From the NCBI GenBank assembly GCA_905182995.1, contig CAJJDP010000143.1:18372-82371 (forward strand): 64,000 nt of DNA, read 5' to 3'. Both the position numbers and the translations under genes were made by a program. The notes under the pieces were generated by a model. It searched no databases and was not told the DNA's origin. It was given only the letters and a program-made list of their open reading frames with translations. Positions 12,501-25,700 of the stretch are shown here, piece by piece; the stretch's first letter is position 1; the number at the start of each line of letters is the position of its first letter. This DNA is from Paramecium octaurelia (Eukaryota > Ciliophora > Oligohymenophorea > Peniculida > Parameciidae).

Positions 12501-15500
12501 TAAATCAAATTCTTTAACACAGTCATATCCTTTTTCATATGTATTTGGAGAACATTCTGATTAACAGACATAATAAATTTTATTCTAATAGGGAAGTGCT
12601 GTTGGACATGCCACAACACATTCTCCTTTATATTAGTAATAAGGTTCATCGCAATTCAGACATTCATATTTATTTTTACAAACTGAACATCTCTCTGGGC
12701 ATTAGTAGCAAATAGAATCTATTAAAATAGTTCTCAACGGGCAATCTGTAATGCATGTTTAGAGATATGTATATGTATTTGCTGGACAAGATGCATAGCA
12801 TTGATCAATATAAAGAAATGTTCCTTCTGGACACTATTACTCACATTTATTTAAGACAATATTATAATAGTATGGGCAATAATTACTACAACTTCCTTCA
12901 TTTAAAAATGATCCATTTGCACATTTATTACATCCAAAAGAATCGCATTCAAGACAATTATAAGAGCAATCATAGCAAATCAAATTTGAATCGTATGTTC
13001 CCAATGGACAATTTGACAAACAGGCATTAGAGTACATGTACTAACTACAAATTATAACACACTTATTTCCATCCAAAAGAAGATTTCGAGGACAAGAAAT
13101 AACACAAGATCTATCTACTTCATTATACAAATGAGGACAAGTAAGAATACACTATTAGTCATGCAAATAATAGGTTTCTTTGCAAATTAGACAATCATTG
13201 TTCAGGGGCCAATACATGATGAGCATGAAACATCACAATCAAGACACTCTTAATTATTCTAGAATGTACTATTTGGACATGCATCCATACAGATATTTGA
13301 ATGATAATAAAATACTGGATTTGTGGGACAACTTTCTAAACATTAATTTTGATATTCAAATAATGATGGATCACATTATGAGACACATGTATGGTTTTTA
13401 TAATCAGTTTTTCCAACCAAACAGCTCAATTAACACAGTCCATTTTCCAAAAAATAATCTTTCACACATGATTTGCAATTTGTTGCTGAAGTACAGTCTT
13501 CGCATGCCTAAGGGCAATTCGTACAGAATTTATTATTAATATACATTCCTTTTGGACAAGAACTTACACATTAATCATTAAATTTATAGCCTACGATGCA
13601 ATCCTCAACACAAATCCTTTTATCATAGGATTCTTAATGGTAAAGTTAGGGTGGACGTTTTGTAACGCATGTCTATGTTGTTGAATCCATATAAAGATAT
13701 TTAGTGGTACAAGTATTTTAACAGGTTTACAATGTTAGATAATTATTTTAACTACATGCTTAGCATGCAGTTGAAGATGTGCATTTGGTACATCTGCTAC
13801 TGCATTAAATGCAACTAACTCCATCTGAATAATACCCATCAGGTGGAGTTTTCAAACATTTTTTAATACATTTTAGATATCCAGTTGGACAAGTTGTCAC
13901 ACAACTTTTTAAGTCAGTTAATTCATACTTTGTACCACAAGTGCTTACACATTTTTAAGCCTCGTAATCATATAGAGCAGGGCAAGTTTGTGTGCAAGTA
14001 TTACCATTTAATAAGCAATTGTCTATGCAAGAATTACACTAACTTACTAAAGGTCCATTACAAGACCTACATAGAGAGTTGCAAAGTATACAATTTTTTT
14101 CAGATGTTGATTTGTAGGTATATGTTGGACATGTTGCAACACAAAGTTAACCATACAAAAAATAATTTATATCACAACTGGATTTGCAATACTAACCTTA
14201 TATAACAGTAGTGGATGGACAAGATTATTTGCAAGTTCTATCTGTTAAGTCAGTTTATAATTATGATGGACAAGTCGTGGCGCATTTTTATTAATATAAA
14301 TAGTTAGGGGATTCACATTATAAACAATTTCCATTTATAGGCCCATACATTTCTTTACAACTAGAATTGCATGGATAGCAAAATCCTGAAGATAAATAAG
14401 ATTTAGAATAGCATTAATCAACGCATTCTTTTTTCCCACTTAATTGATAAATAGATAAGAAACTTGGACAAGGGCTAAAACAGATTTTTTAAGCTAAATA
14501 CAAGTAATCTGGTCAAGTTGAGACACAAGTTTAATTAGCTAGATTTGCATAAGGTTTTGTATTTGGACATACTTCAACACAAGTAGTATCAGCCAAGTAA
14601 TATCCAGAATCACATTTTGTACATTGATTAACTTATTCACCATAACAAACACTACATGGTCCTGCACATGAAGTACAAGTTATTCCGTCAGGAAAAGTTT
14701 GAGCAGGACATGTTGCAACACAAATATTTGAATAATAATATCCAGGACAAGTGTCTTTACATGCTAAATACCCACTAGGTAAGGTTTACAAATACGTTCC
14801 AGTAGGACACGATTTAGCACACCTTCCATTAGTCCAATCTTAAACAATATCTGGATTAACATTACAGACATTCGTACATGTTGATTTACCTTGTAGAAAA
14901 TATCCATCAATGCAAGTGATGCATGAATTTGATGACCCATCAGTACATGTAGCACATCCAAGAGCACAAGCATAACAATTAAATGTATTAACTTCGTTAT
15001 ATGTTCCTTCTGGACAACCAAATTAATAACATTATAACTCAGCATCATATATGTAATAATTATCTGAACAACTCTCAACACAGTATCCATCTTCTTAATA
15101 ACTTGTGCAAACAACAACGCACATATTATTAATCGTATCTTTATAGGGAATATCATCAGGACACTCGGTAGAGCAAGTAGTATCATATAAATATGAACCT
15201 ACATTGCATTCATAACAAGTAGTTGAATACGAATCAAAACATGCTTTACATACAGCTGTGCATTTATCACATAACTGATAATTTGTCTTTTGTCTACAGT
15301 AAGTTCCTTCTGGTTAAGTATCAGTACACTAAGTCTTATATTAATATTAATTATATAGGCATGTGGAGGAACAAGATATTACTCTTATATAATTTGTATT
15401 AATTAATTAATAGCCAGATGTTGTGAATGCATTGTTTGGACAAACATCAACGCACATCCAATTTAACAAATCATAAAACTTAGTATTACAATCTAGTACA

Positions 15501-18500
15501 CACTAATTATTTAAGAAAAATGTTTAATCATAACAAGATAAACATTAATCACTTAAAGAACCAGAGCAAGTCTTGCATTTATAATAGCAATTATAACATT
15601 AATAGCCTATGCAATACTCTCCAATTTGTGGAGGAGTCTAATAGCATTGAGTATCGAGTACATAGGTGAATTAAGAAAATATATGCCCACAAAATTTGAC
15701 ACAGGCTTGAATACTAATTCCAGCAACTTTGTCATTAATAGTAAATCCGCTAGAGCATGATCCTTCGCACTAATTATTGTTATAATTCTTAAATTTAGAT
15801 TCGCAAGAAACAAAACAATTATTATCTTAAAGAAACTTGTCTGGCCAGCATTTAGTGCAAAAAGTGGCTGAGTTTTAACAATTTTAACAAATTGGATCAC
15901 ATTTAGTGCATTAATATGTACTTTATTTAGCATAATATTGATCATCACATGGATACACACAAGTTAAAGGTTTGGTTTAATGAAAATAAGTTTATTACTA
16001 CTTATTAATCTAGATGGACCCACATTTAAGTTTGAAGCATTGTCTAATTTAATATCCGTCAATATTAGCGTTGTCATATACAAAATCAGTTGGATCGCAG
16101 CTAGTTAAGCAATTGCTCACACCATATTGATTAACATAGAGATATTGTGGATAGCATTTTGTAGGACATTTATTTTAGTTTAAAATATAATTATTTAGAC
16201 AGCTAGTACAATATGTTTAACTTGTGCATGTTTAACAAGCTTGAGGACAATTAGTAAATACAGTCTTTGGTTGCGAAGAATCATAGTAAGTAACTAAGAA
16301 ATTATCTGTAATTTGAGTTTATTTTAAACATATTGTATTATTATAAGTAGCATAACCATTTGCACAACTCTTCACACATTCTAATTCCTACGTTAAATAT
16401 GGAGGTGGGCATTCTATTTCACAAACCATTGTATCTCTATTATTTTATTTAAATAAGCTAAGAATATTGCAATCGCTAGCACATTTTGTATCATAAGGAC
16501 TAAAGAATTAATTATTATAACAGCCCAAGCATTGATTATCCTTTCCACCAAAGCAATATTTACAGGATTAATCGCAATCCTTTTCTATTTGACCATACCA
16601 TTCACATTTTAAGTACTTACCACTTTATTCTACTCTATTTAGACAATAATAACCGATATTTTTTCGTTATCATTGCAATAGTTCGCACTATTACATTAGT
16701 ATTTAGGATCTTAATCTGGATTAGAACAACTGTATCTATATAAATATTTTCCTGGACACTTTTTTTGGCAAACTTGATTTTACTAAAATCTGTAATTTAT
16801 AGTACAAGTCTGTTGACAGGTATTTTACTCTGTTAAATAGTAACCATCTTTGCATTTATAACATTTTTTATAGAATTGAGCTTATTAACAAGTATTTTGT
16901 GAATCTTTTTGGCAATAAGCTGTATTATTCTAACTGTTAAAATCTGTTTTACAAAGTTTGCTCTATTCAATCTTATTTGTAGAACTCGTTATGCTTCTTT
17001 TGCAAAATATTGCATTATCATTTTAGCAATTATATGGAGAGAGTAAAGGTTATATCTAATAGCATTATCCGTTATATAAATAATAATTATTTGCACAATT
17101 TATACAACCTGATCCTTATTGTCTAAGACAATTCTAGATTGCTATAGGAAAACAACCATTCTAGGTTTCTTTAAAGCCAGCTGGACAATTATAGATATTT
17201 ATATCATCATTTGGATCTTGCTCTTTGCAATAATGAGTATTAGGTGAACAGAAAGCACAATAAGCACCAACAAATAATAAACAATCCCCTCAACCTGTTT
17301 AAATGCCACAACCTTTAAAAATTCTGATGTCTTAAATATCAATCATTTCTGCTCCAAAGCTACCAGTGGCTGTTGGTCCAAATATTAATCTTTTGTATGC
17401 TATTAAGTTCAATATGATTTTCGATTAAACCTATTAGCTATCAATATAAACTCGTAATAACTTTTGTTTATTTGTTGGAATAAAATTAGAATCATAACTT
17501 AGCTCTAAAACACCAGCTGTCACATGAGACCACGTGCTATCAGTTAGGGGACCTATGGCTGAATTACCATAATTTTAATGAAATTATAATTTATAGTCAA
17601 AATCGACTCCAAAACCTATGCTTACTTGCTTCAATACATCATCAGTCAAAGAAATAAATTAAAAAAGTGATACTATATTTTATGGTTTAATCCAAAACAT
17701 CATTGTTAAAGAAACTGGATCTTCCATAAAGGTATACACTATCTGTGTATTCTTAAATAACAGCAATCCAATAGAATCACTATAAAATATTGGGTTGGAC
17801 TATTTTCTAAGATTTACATTCATAAATTAATCTGTAACATTGAGACCTTTTAGTTGATAAGGTTTTAAAAAGTATTTCAGCTCTAAATCATAATCTAATT
17901 AAATTTCTGAATCCATAGTGGTCCATCCGTTGAGATAATAAAAATTAGCAATTTTTACACATGCCTTGTAATCAGTAGAGGACTTATATAATTACTCATT
18001 TGTTATTCTAGAATGTACCCCAAAATTATATTTTAATCTAATTTTAAATAAATTACTTACTTTTAATTCACTAGAGTATCTTGAATCGAATTCATGTTCT
18101 AATCATATGTAGAAAAAAATTTCAAATTAATAAAAGTATTACTTGTGCTCTAATCTATAGATACTACTATATGGTACCAACTGCCAAAATGAAGATCAGT
18201 ATACTTTGAATCTATAAAATTTATACCTTGTTAGGTTAAGGATATCTGAAGACTATTTCTAATTCGCTAATGTCAGATTATGATTTCCCACTTATGATTA
18301 GTAATACAACATTAAATTAAGATACTAATATAAGTTAATACTTTACAGGATTATTTGTGTTACCATCGATAAAAGCAAACAAAATTTACCTTCCAGTCAA
18401 TTTAGGTTTTTAATATATGTTTATCCATAAGGTGTACGTAATTTTATCAAGATTTAGCAAATTTTCAGATTATGAAAGGTATTCATAAAAGTACTAGCTT

Positions 18501-18550
18501 CCCACAAAGCCGTTATCTCCTACAATATATTAAATTCTTAAAACTTTCAT
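8070..18550 (-). pseudogene. Giant surface protein: LamG-like, Cys-rich stalk, REJ-like, GPS-like, membrane tail (broken)
   Basis: Start ATG at 18550. N-terminal 350 or so residues look like a concanavalin/laminin-G-type domain (for example FGSWYHIVVSIDQS, TDSTWSHVTAG). From about 17.3 to 11.4 kb follows a stalk of hundreds of CxxC units such as CVYPCDDQYY and CTDGSSNSCITC. After 11.4 kb comes a beta-rich, Cys-poor REJ-like region, then a GPS-like motif (CTIHESNTSYFCNCTTL, about 8,970-9,045) and a hydrophobic segment (LLYIIYFAQLIILGIFFMKA). This order matches REJ/polycystin-1-type adhesion proteins. Lesions: TGA at 17292-17290; frame changes at the T6 run 16659-16664, the G4 run 13205-13208 and near 12181; TGAs at 9978-9976 (could sit in a 33-nt intron), 9939-9937 and 8934-8932; further shifts in the tail. 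N-terminal introns were not resolved. Some shifts at homopolymers might be sequencing errors, but the TGAs are not at homopolymers. Confidence 0.7.
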
Positions 18551-19196
18551 TTATCGACATGCAGTTCATATATAAAGGCTTCGCTCCTTAATGATTTAAT
18601 CTTTCGGCTTGATTTAATAAAGGAAATAACAACAAAATTGTTTTTATTAAAAACATATTAATATAATTAATTAACAAAGATTTTGCCTTGCCATTTAAAT
18701 TCTCATCCTGCATTTCCTAATTGTTTCTATATATATACCTAAAATATTTACTCGTAAAAAATTTTATATTTTAATTTCTTAATTAAAGTCAATAATATCT
18801 TTAACTCAATTTTATTTTTAGGACAATATAAAAAAATTAAGTTTAGACAATGCCTAAATAATTCAAGTTGTAATTCAGTCATCAATTAGTTAATGAAACC
18901 TCTCTATAATTTAAAGTTAACGGTTATGATTAAAAATAACATAGTACTATAAAAATAGATAAACTGATTTACTCTTAAATAGTATTAAAAAATCATTATT
19001 TAAATCCAAATATTTGAGCTTCCATTCATATGCTGATTTAAATAGCCGTTTTCTTGAAACGCATTAAAATCTGAAACAACAAGACCTTTACAGCCCATTA
19101 AAATAAAAGTTCTTTGGTTTTTCAATACTAAAATTATGACCTAAAGAATACAATATTTTTAATTGATGTTAAAAAAGTATATTTCTATGATAAATA

Positions 19197-20448
19197 TAAA
19201 TTATTAAATTATATCATTGTTGATAATTATTTTATAATATAAGTTTACCGGAGAAACATACTCTTTCCTGCAAATACAAATTTATAAATAAATTCCTGAA
19301 TTGATCATATGTTTAGGTTGATAAATCACATCATGCTTGGGTTAAATAATACATGAATATTAAACTAATAAGCTTGATAGATGCAAAAAATATTTGAAAA
19401 CTTTTTGCATTATTATCATTTAAATCAATAGTGAAATCCAGCTTTTACTTCAAGGAATACACTATTTATACGCTTTAAAAATTTTGAACCACAATAAATT
19501 TTTAGTGCACATTAATATCAAATAATTATTCAAAATAATATAGTAAATTAATGTTAATGAATTGATTTTTTAATTTGTTACCAAGTTATAAAAAGGTGTT
19601 GGAGATGAATGATGAATAAAATTTACTTTTGTTAGTGAAACTTTGTTTTACATCTCGTAAAACTTATCTGAAATATTGATTAATACATGAGCTTAATAGG
19701 ATAATTAATTAATAATTCTGGATGGAGAGAACCTATTCATAATAAATATTTACTAAAATTATGAAATTTACAAAACAATCTAATTAAAGTAGTCAATCGA
19801 GGTTGTTACATATATATTGTATCATGATTGTTTGTTCTATGTTTTTGTCAACAACATTTTTGAAATGTATTTAATTTAAGAGAGACAAAATGAGATGATA
19901 TCATCTAGCTAAATTTGAAAGTTATAATCAGATTATTACTGGCGTATAATTAAAAAGCAACAAATCATCATATGGATTACAGAATCAAGTTTGGATTATG
20001 TTTAATTAGATTCACAATTCTAACCAATTCAATTCAATTTGTTTATGCGTTTTGATAGCAAATATTAGTAGTGGAGATCAATTAGAATTTGACATTTGTG
20101 ACTAGAAACTGTTAAATATTTTCAACTTAGAATGTATAGAAAATATAACAGTTAGTATAGAAAATTATATCGATATTATTCATCATTTTAAATGAATATT
20201 GAATTAAATTGTTCATTATCATCTTATAAGAGAACTTGATTTAGTTGGCTTTTGCCAAAATAGAGACATAGCAATTATTTAGTAAAAAATAAATTAGAGC
20301 TTTTATTATGATTAGGAGTTGTTTATAAATGAGATTGTTAAGTACGAAATAAAGCATATGTAATTGGTATGTGACAAAATCAAAACTATTCGATTGGCAC
20401 TTATATGATTGAATTAAGAACTGGATATTTTGCTAACTGAACCAAAGC
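19197..20448. repeat. 1,252-bp direct repeat, copy 1, ending at an N
   Basis: Matches 21146-22397 at an offset of 1,949 bp and stops exactly at the N at 20449. The left boundary lies in taaa, shared by both copies, after which the sequences differ. Confidence 0.85.
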
Positions 20449-20449
20449 N
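20449..20449. other. Single-N assembly gap
   Basis: The N follows the first 1,252-bp repeat copy. To its right come 696 bp of private sequence and then the second copy, so the gap probably joins two overlapping or alternative contigs. Confidence 0.9.
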
Positions 20450-21145
20450 ATCTTAGATCATAAGTTAATTAGAATCAAAATAATTGATAGAAATTTATCC
20501 ATAAATCAAACCTTAAATTAATTTGATGCTAAATTCAATAATTAATGTATAATTTAACTAAATGATCAATGTTGCGTTGATTGTAAATTCGTATTCATCC
20601 TTTTCTTTCGTTGAAATCCATGTCAGCCTCTACAATTATATTCAAACTACTTTGGAATTATTTTAGATGCTTTTTTTTTTAGATTTTGTTTTAATTTTTG
20701 AAAACCTATTAGAATCAGTTCATGATCAATTTAGGAATTTTTTAATAAATTTGTGTTTGTATGAAAGAATGTGTTTCCGATAAACTTATATTATAAAATA
20801 ATCATAATTTAACTGATTAATAAGCAATTTAATAACAAAATTATTTCATAATAATTTATTATCTAATGTGATTAGAGAAGCTGTTCTCAACACAGACTAT
20901 TTTATTTTTCCTACCTTTTTTATAAATAAATTATCAACCATGAAAATGAATAAATGCAAATTTTCACTTTTTTACAGTAGATAGTCATAAATGTTGTTGG
21001 ACTGTGAAGGAATTTTTTTCCAAATCCAAACTAATTATTGTTTTGATAAACTAACTTTCAAACAAATAAGTTTGGAATTACTTTAAATTAGGATTTTAGG
21101 TTGTCACAATATCAATTTTTGGACGAAAAACAATTTATTTCTAGG

Positions 21146-22397
21146 TAAATTATTAAATTATATCATTGTTGATAATTATTTTATAATATAAGTTTACCGG
21201 AGAAACATACTCTTTCCTGCAAATACAAATTTATAAATAAATTCCTGAATTGATCATATGTTTAGGTTGATAAATCACATCATGCTTGGGTTAAATAATA
21301 CATGAATATTAAACTAATAAGCTTGATAGATGCAAAAAATATTTGAAAACTTTTTGCATTATTATCATTTAAATCAATAGTGAAATCCAGCTTTTACTTC
21401 AAGGAATACACTATTTATACGCTTTAAAAATTTTGAACCACAATAAATTTTTAGTGCACATTAATATCAAATAATTATTCAAAATAATATAGTAAATTAA
21501 TGTTAATGAATTGATTTTTTAATTTGTTACCAAGTTATAAAAAGGTGTTGGAGATGAATGATGAATAAAATTTACTTTTGTTAGTGAAACTTTGTTTTAC
21601 ATCTCGTAAAACTTATCTGAAATATTGATTAATACATGAGCTTAATAGGATAATTAATTAATAATTCTGGATGGAGAGAACCTATTCATAATAAATATTT
21701 ACTAAAATTATGAAATTTACAAAACAATCTAATTAAAGTAGTCAATCGAGGTTGTTACATATATATTGTATCATGATTGTTTGTTCTATGTTTTTGTCAA
21801 CAACATTTTTGAAATGTATTTAATTTAAGAGAGACAAAATGAGATGATATCATCTAGCTAAATTTGAAAGTTATAATCAGATTATTACTGGCGTATAATT
21901 AAAAAGCAACAAATCATCATATGGATTACAGAATCAAGTTTGGATTATGTTTAATTAGATTCACAATTCTAACCAATTCAATTCAATTTGTTTATGCGTT
22001 TTGATAGCAAATATTAGTAGTGGAGATCAATTAGAATTTGACATTTGTGACTAGAAACTGTTAAATATTTTCAACTTAGAATGTATAGAAAATATAACAG
22101 TTAGTATAGAAAATTATATCGATATTATTCATCATTTTAAATGAATATTGAATTAAATTGTTCATTATCATCTTATAAGAGAACTTGATTTAGTTGGCTT
22201 TTGCCAAAATAGAGACATAGCAATTATTTAGTAAAAAATAAATTAGAGCTTTTATTATGATTAGGAGTTGTTTATAAATGAGATTGTTAAGTACGAAATA
22301 AAGCATATGTAATTGGTATGTGACAAAATCAAAACTATTCGATTGGCACTTATATGATTGAATTAAGAACTGGATATTTTGCTAACTGAACCAAAGC
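21146..22397. repeat. 1,252-bp direct repeat, copy 2
   Basis: Partner of 19197-20448. This copy continues without a gap toward the intact genes at 22.8 kb. Confidence 0.85.
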
Positions 22398-22787
22398 ATA
22401 TCATAAATGGCGAGTTTTGAATAACGACTTTTTTGAAATATTTGAGAATGTGATTATATTTTGAGAATTCTTTTACAAACTAAAAGCAAAGTATCCATTA
22501 AGAAGAGAGTTATATCATAAATATTCAAATGAATTTATAATTGAATGAATTTAATATTATGCATGTTTGTTATATTCAATAATTTATGGATGAGTTTCAT
22601 AGTTTTTGATCAGGTGTTCATATTTTCATGTATATATTTATTGATTGGCATGTCTATGGCTAGGCATGTTTATGGTTAATTGTGCAGAGCACAGAGATGA
22701 AAAATAGAAGCCATGAATCAAAGATGACAAATTATATCATTTTATTTTTTTATTTTTAACTACATTGATTATTTAATATATTAACAT

Positions 22788-25700
22788 TCATTGCACCATA
22801 GTCATTATATTATCTTATAAGAATCTGAATTTGAGTTTTTCATTCTTTTAAATAATAGACATAGGTATCATATTCATCATTCCTTTTGTCATCCAAATCT
22901 AAATACTCAACTTAGTCAAATATGGCATCCATATTATAAAGAACAAAATGATCCAAGCTATTATCAACACAATAAATTTGATAACTTCGATACTTTAAGC
23001 ATTATTAAAATATGAATTTGAATCTGCGATGTAAGCATTATTCAGAGTATTAAAAGCAGGTCGAATATATTTTATAATGTCATTTATTATTTAGAAAGTA
23101 TTTCCATTGATTATACTATATTTTGTATTATTACCAGATATCCTTAAAGTATCATTTGAATAGAGTGCAAGATTTATTACTGAAGTTCTCAATCCTTTTT
23201 CTAATATACCATTCTAAACTTAACGACAACCTGTTTCTGTAAGTGCATTACCCAAATTTTCCATTAATGTAATATTTGAACACATATCATTAAAGTTGAA
23301 CCAATCATAATATTATTTATATGTCTCGAAGCCTGTCAATGGAAACTAAAATAATTTCGATGATTATGTATTACTGATTTATAGGATTCAAACACATCTC
23401 TTTCAGCATCATAAATAAGAGTATGGTATAATTGTTGCATCCAAACATTGTCAATTTTAATGGGCTACTCTTGGATTATATCCTCTACTCCATAAACTAC
23501 TCTGTACATCATAATGTAGTATCTTTGATGTGATAATTTAAGATGTTCAAATAAAAATTTAACGCTATTTAAATAGGTCGTTTCAAGCACTAATTAGGCT
23601 ACAAAAAATCCAGTAAATAAAATAAAAAACAGCATGAATTTGATAAGAGCTGAAGAGTCATTCTTTTCGTTCGATCTTTCTAATTTTTCTATTCTAGTTC
23701 TTTCATCCTCAGTTAATTCTATTTCTTAAATATTATATTTGTGTTTCTTTTTCTTTTTATGTCTCATATGCCTTTTTTATTTATTTTCCTCTTCCTATTT
23801 CTTTCTATTTTCTTCTTCCAACATTTCCAATCTCAACCTTTCCTTCTCTTAATCTTCCAATCTCTATAACTCCTTTTACCTTTCCATTTGTTCTTTTTAT
23901 TTATCATCAATGTGTTCTTCATTGTTCATTTCGATGTAATTTTTATCTTGTTATTGTTATTACTTTTTATTTTCCTCTTGGTTCTTATTATTAATTCTAT
24001 TCTCAAGTTCCTTTTTCTCATTGAAATCTTCGATGTAGTCTTTTAAGAACCTTTCACATTTATCCGATAGCTCCTTGATTTCCATTGGTGGGATCTAATA
24101 GGATAAATAAATATAATACTAATCCAAACATACTCAATACTTTATTATTCGCTTTATCTACTTTTAATAAAATAGGTATTACAATAGCATGAGTTATAAT
24201 CAAGATAATAATACTAATAATCATCAACACTAAGAATGTACTAAATTTATTGGAAAGTAAATCTTAAAAAAAATTGTAAAATTATTCTGTTCGCTCTTCC
24301 AATCCTAATCTTATGTTTCTTAATCCATTGTAATTGATGAAAAAGGAAGATTATTGAGCTGGAGTTATGTAGTCATCACTCTTAAAATCTTGTATATCTG
24401 TTCCAATCAAAATTATAACGTGACTAATTGCCTCCCTTATTGAATCGATCAGTGTCAATTCAGTATTTTGATATGTATTATCAATTAAAAGGGAGGTAAA
24501 ATTGTAATGGTATTAAGTTGGCACTTCTACATTAGATTTCTCTAAATCATTCTTTACTTTCAGAGTATCAAACTGCAATTTTTATACAATTTTCAACCTG
24601 CTTATTAACTAAAATTAATTTATACGCTTACATCTTCTCTCAAAGTTGAAGTTGTCAATCCGTTACTATTATTATACTCTCCTTTCCCCAGCAGTTCCAA
24701 TATTCTAGAATGAAAAGTAATAGTAGACATTTAATTAGTTCTCCAGTAAACATCTGACAATATCTAGGAAGAATATTTAAATGAAGCATTTTATACTCCC
24801 TTTAATGCTAAATCAACAATTGAAACTGTCAATAGTATTAATGTTAAAGATAACATAGTAATTTAAATTGTTCTAATATTTCTTGGCACCTTCTTCTCAC
24901 TCATCAAAGCCTTAAAATCTTTTAATCTTCTCATATCATCATTCAAACTAGATTAAACTGAATTAACTGATGATCTGTCCTCATTTAAATAATCATCATT
25001 GACTTATTAATCAGCTTTCTTTCTTGTAGCAGAGGAAGAATACTTAGTTTATTTTGATTTCAATTTGATTTCACTCTAATAATAGTTGCCACTCTTTGAG
25101 GCTTCTTAAAATGCAGTAGCTTCTGTAAACTTTAAAATAGCTACTTCTAAGTCAGTGTATTGTTGTTTCTCAACTGTACAACTAATTTTGTAGACTTTGA
25201 ATAAGGATTCTTTTTTAACTGAAGATTTCAGCTGCTCTGATGTTCCTTTCTAATTCAATTAATTATTATTATTATTATTATTATTTATTTCCTACTCTTC
25301 CATTAAAGATAATCTATCAACTGAATCTTCCAAAATAAATTGTCTTTATAATTTTGTTGTATCCAATTACAGAGGAAATGCAGTTTGAATATTGTCTTGT
25401 GAAATCTTTAATTTCTCCACCAAGTGATTGAAATCGAGTATCAAAGTTTCCATTGTAAAATCATTGGAATGAGCATTATTGCCATAAGAAAAATTGACTG
25501 GAATGCCAAATGAATCTTAGCAATTCTGGCTCAAGCCATATATCAAGAAAGTTGTTGGATTAAATAAGATATAATAATTTGAGTCAAAACTCTCCAAAAC
25601 TTTAAAGAAACTCACCATTCTTAATCCTTTTTTCAATTATGGTAGAATTTTGAACATCAGTTAGCAAGGAATAATGGATCCATTTTTATGTTGACAATAT

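Larger units (their letters stand above)
18551..22787. other. 4.2-kb gene-poor AT-rich region
   Basis: No recognisable gene on either strand under the ciliate code. It contains two copies of a 1,252-bp block (19197-20448 and 21146-22397) and an N at 20449. The longest coding-like stretch is about 95 codons on the plus strand within each block (from about 21866 in the second copy), with no ATG start and no recognised motif. Sequence 20450-21145 and 22398-22787 is AT-rich with no feature I can support. Confidence 0.5.

Noticed and set aside
13180-13539. 119-codon plus-strand open frame
   Set aside because: It is the opposite-strand shadow of the Cys-rich stalk; Met/His/Asn-rich composition reflects antisense of Cys/Tyr codons.
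14764-15186. 140-codon minus-strand frame rich in Ile and Leu
   Set aside because: It is the neighbouring frame of the Cys-rich stalk, which continues through the region with CxxC units in the true frame.
25260-25290. (ATT)n microsatellite
   Set aside because: It is inside the TmcB-like coding frame and encodes an Asn run; no separate repeat feature is needed.
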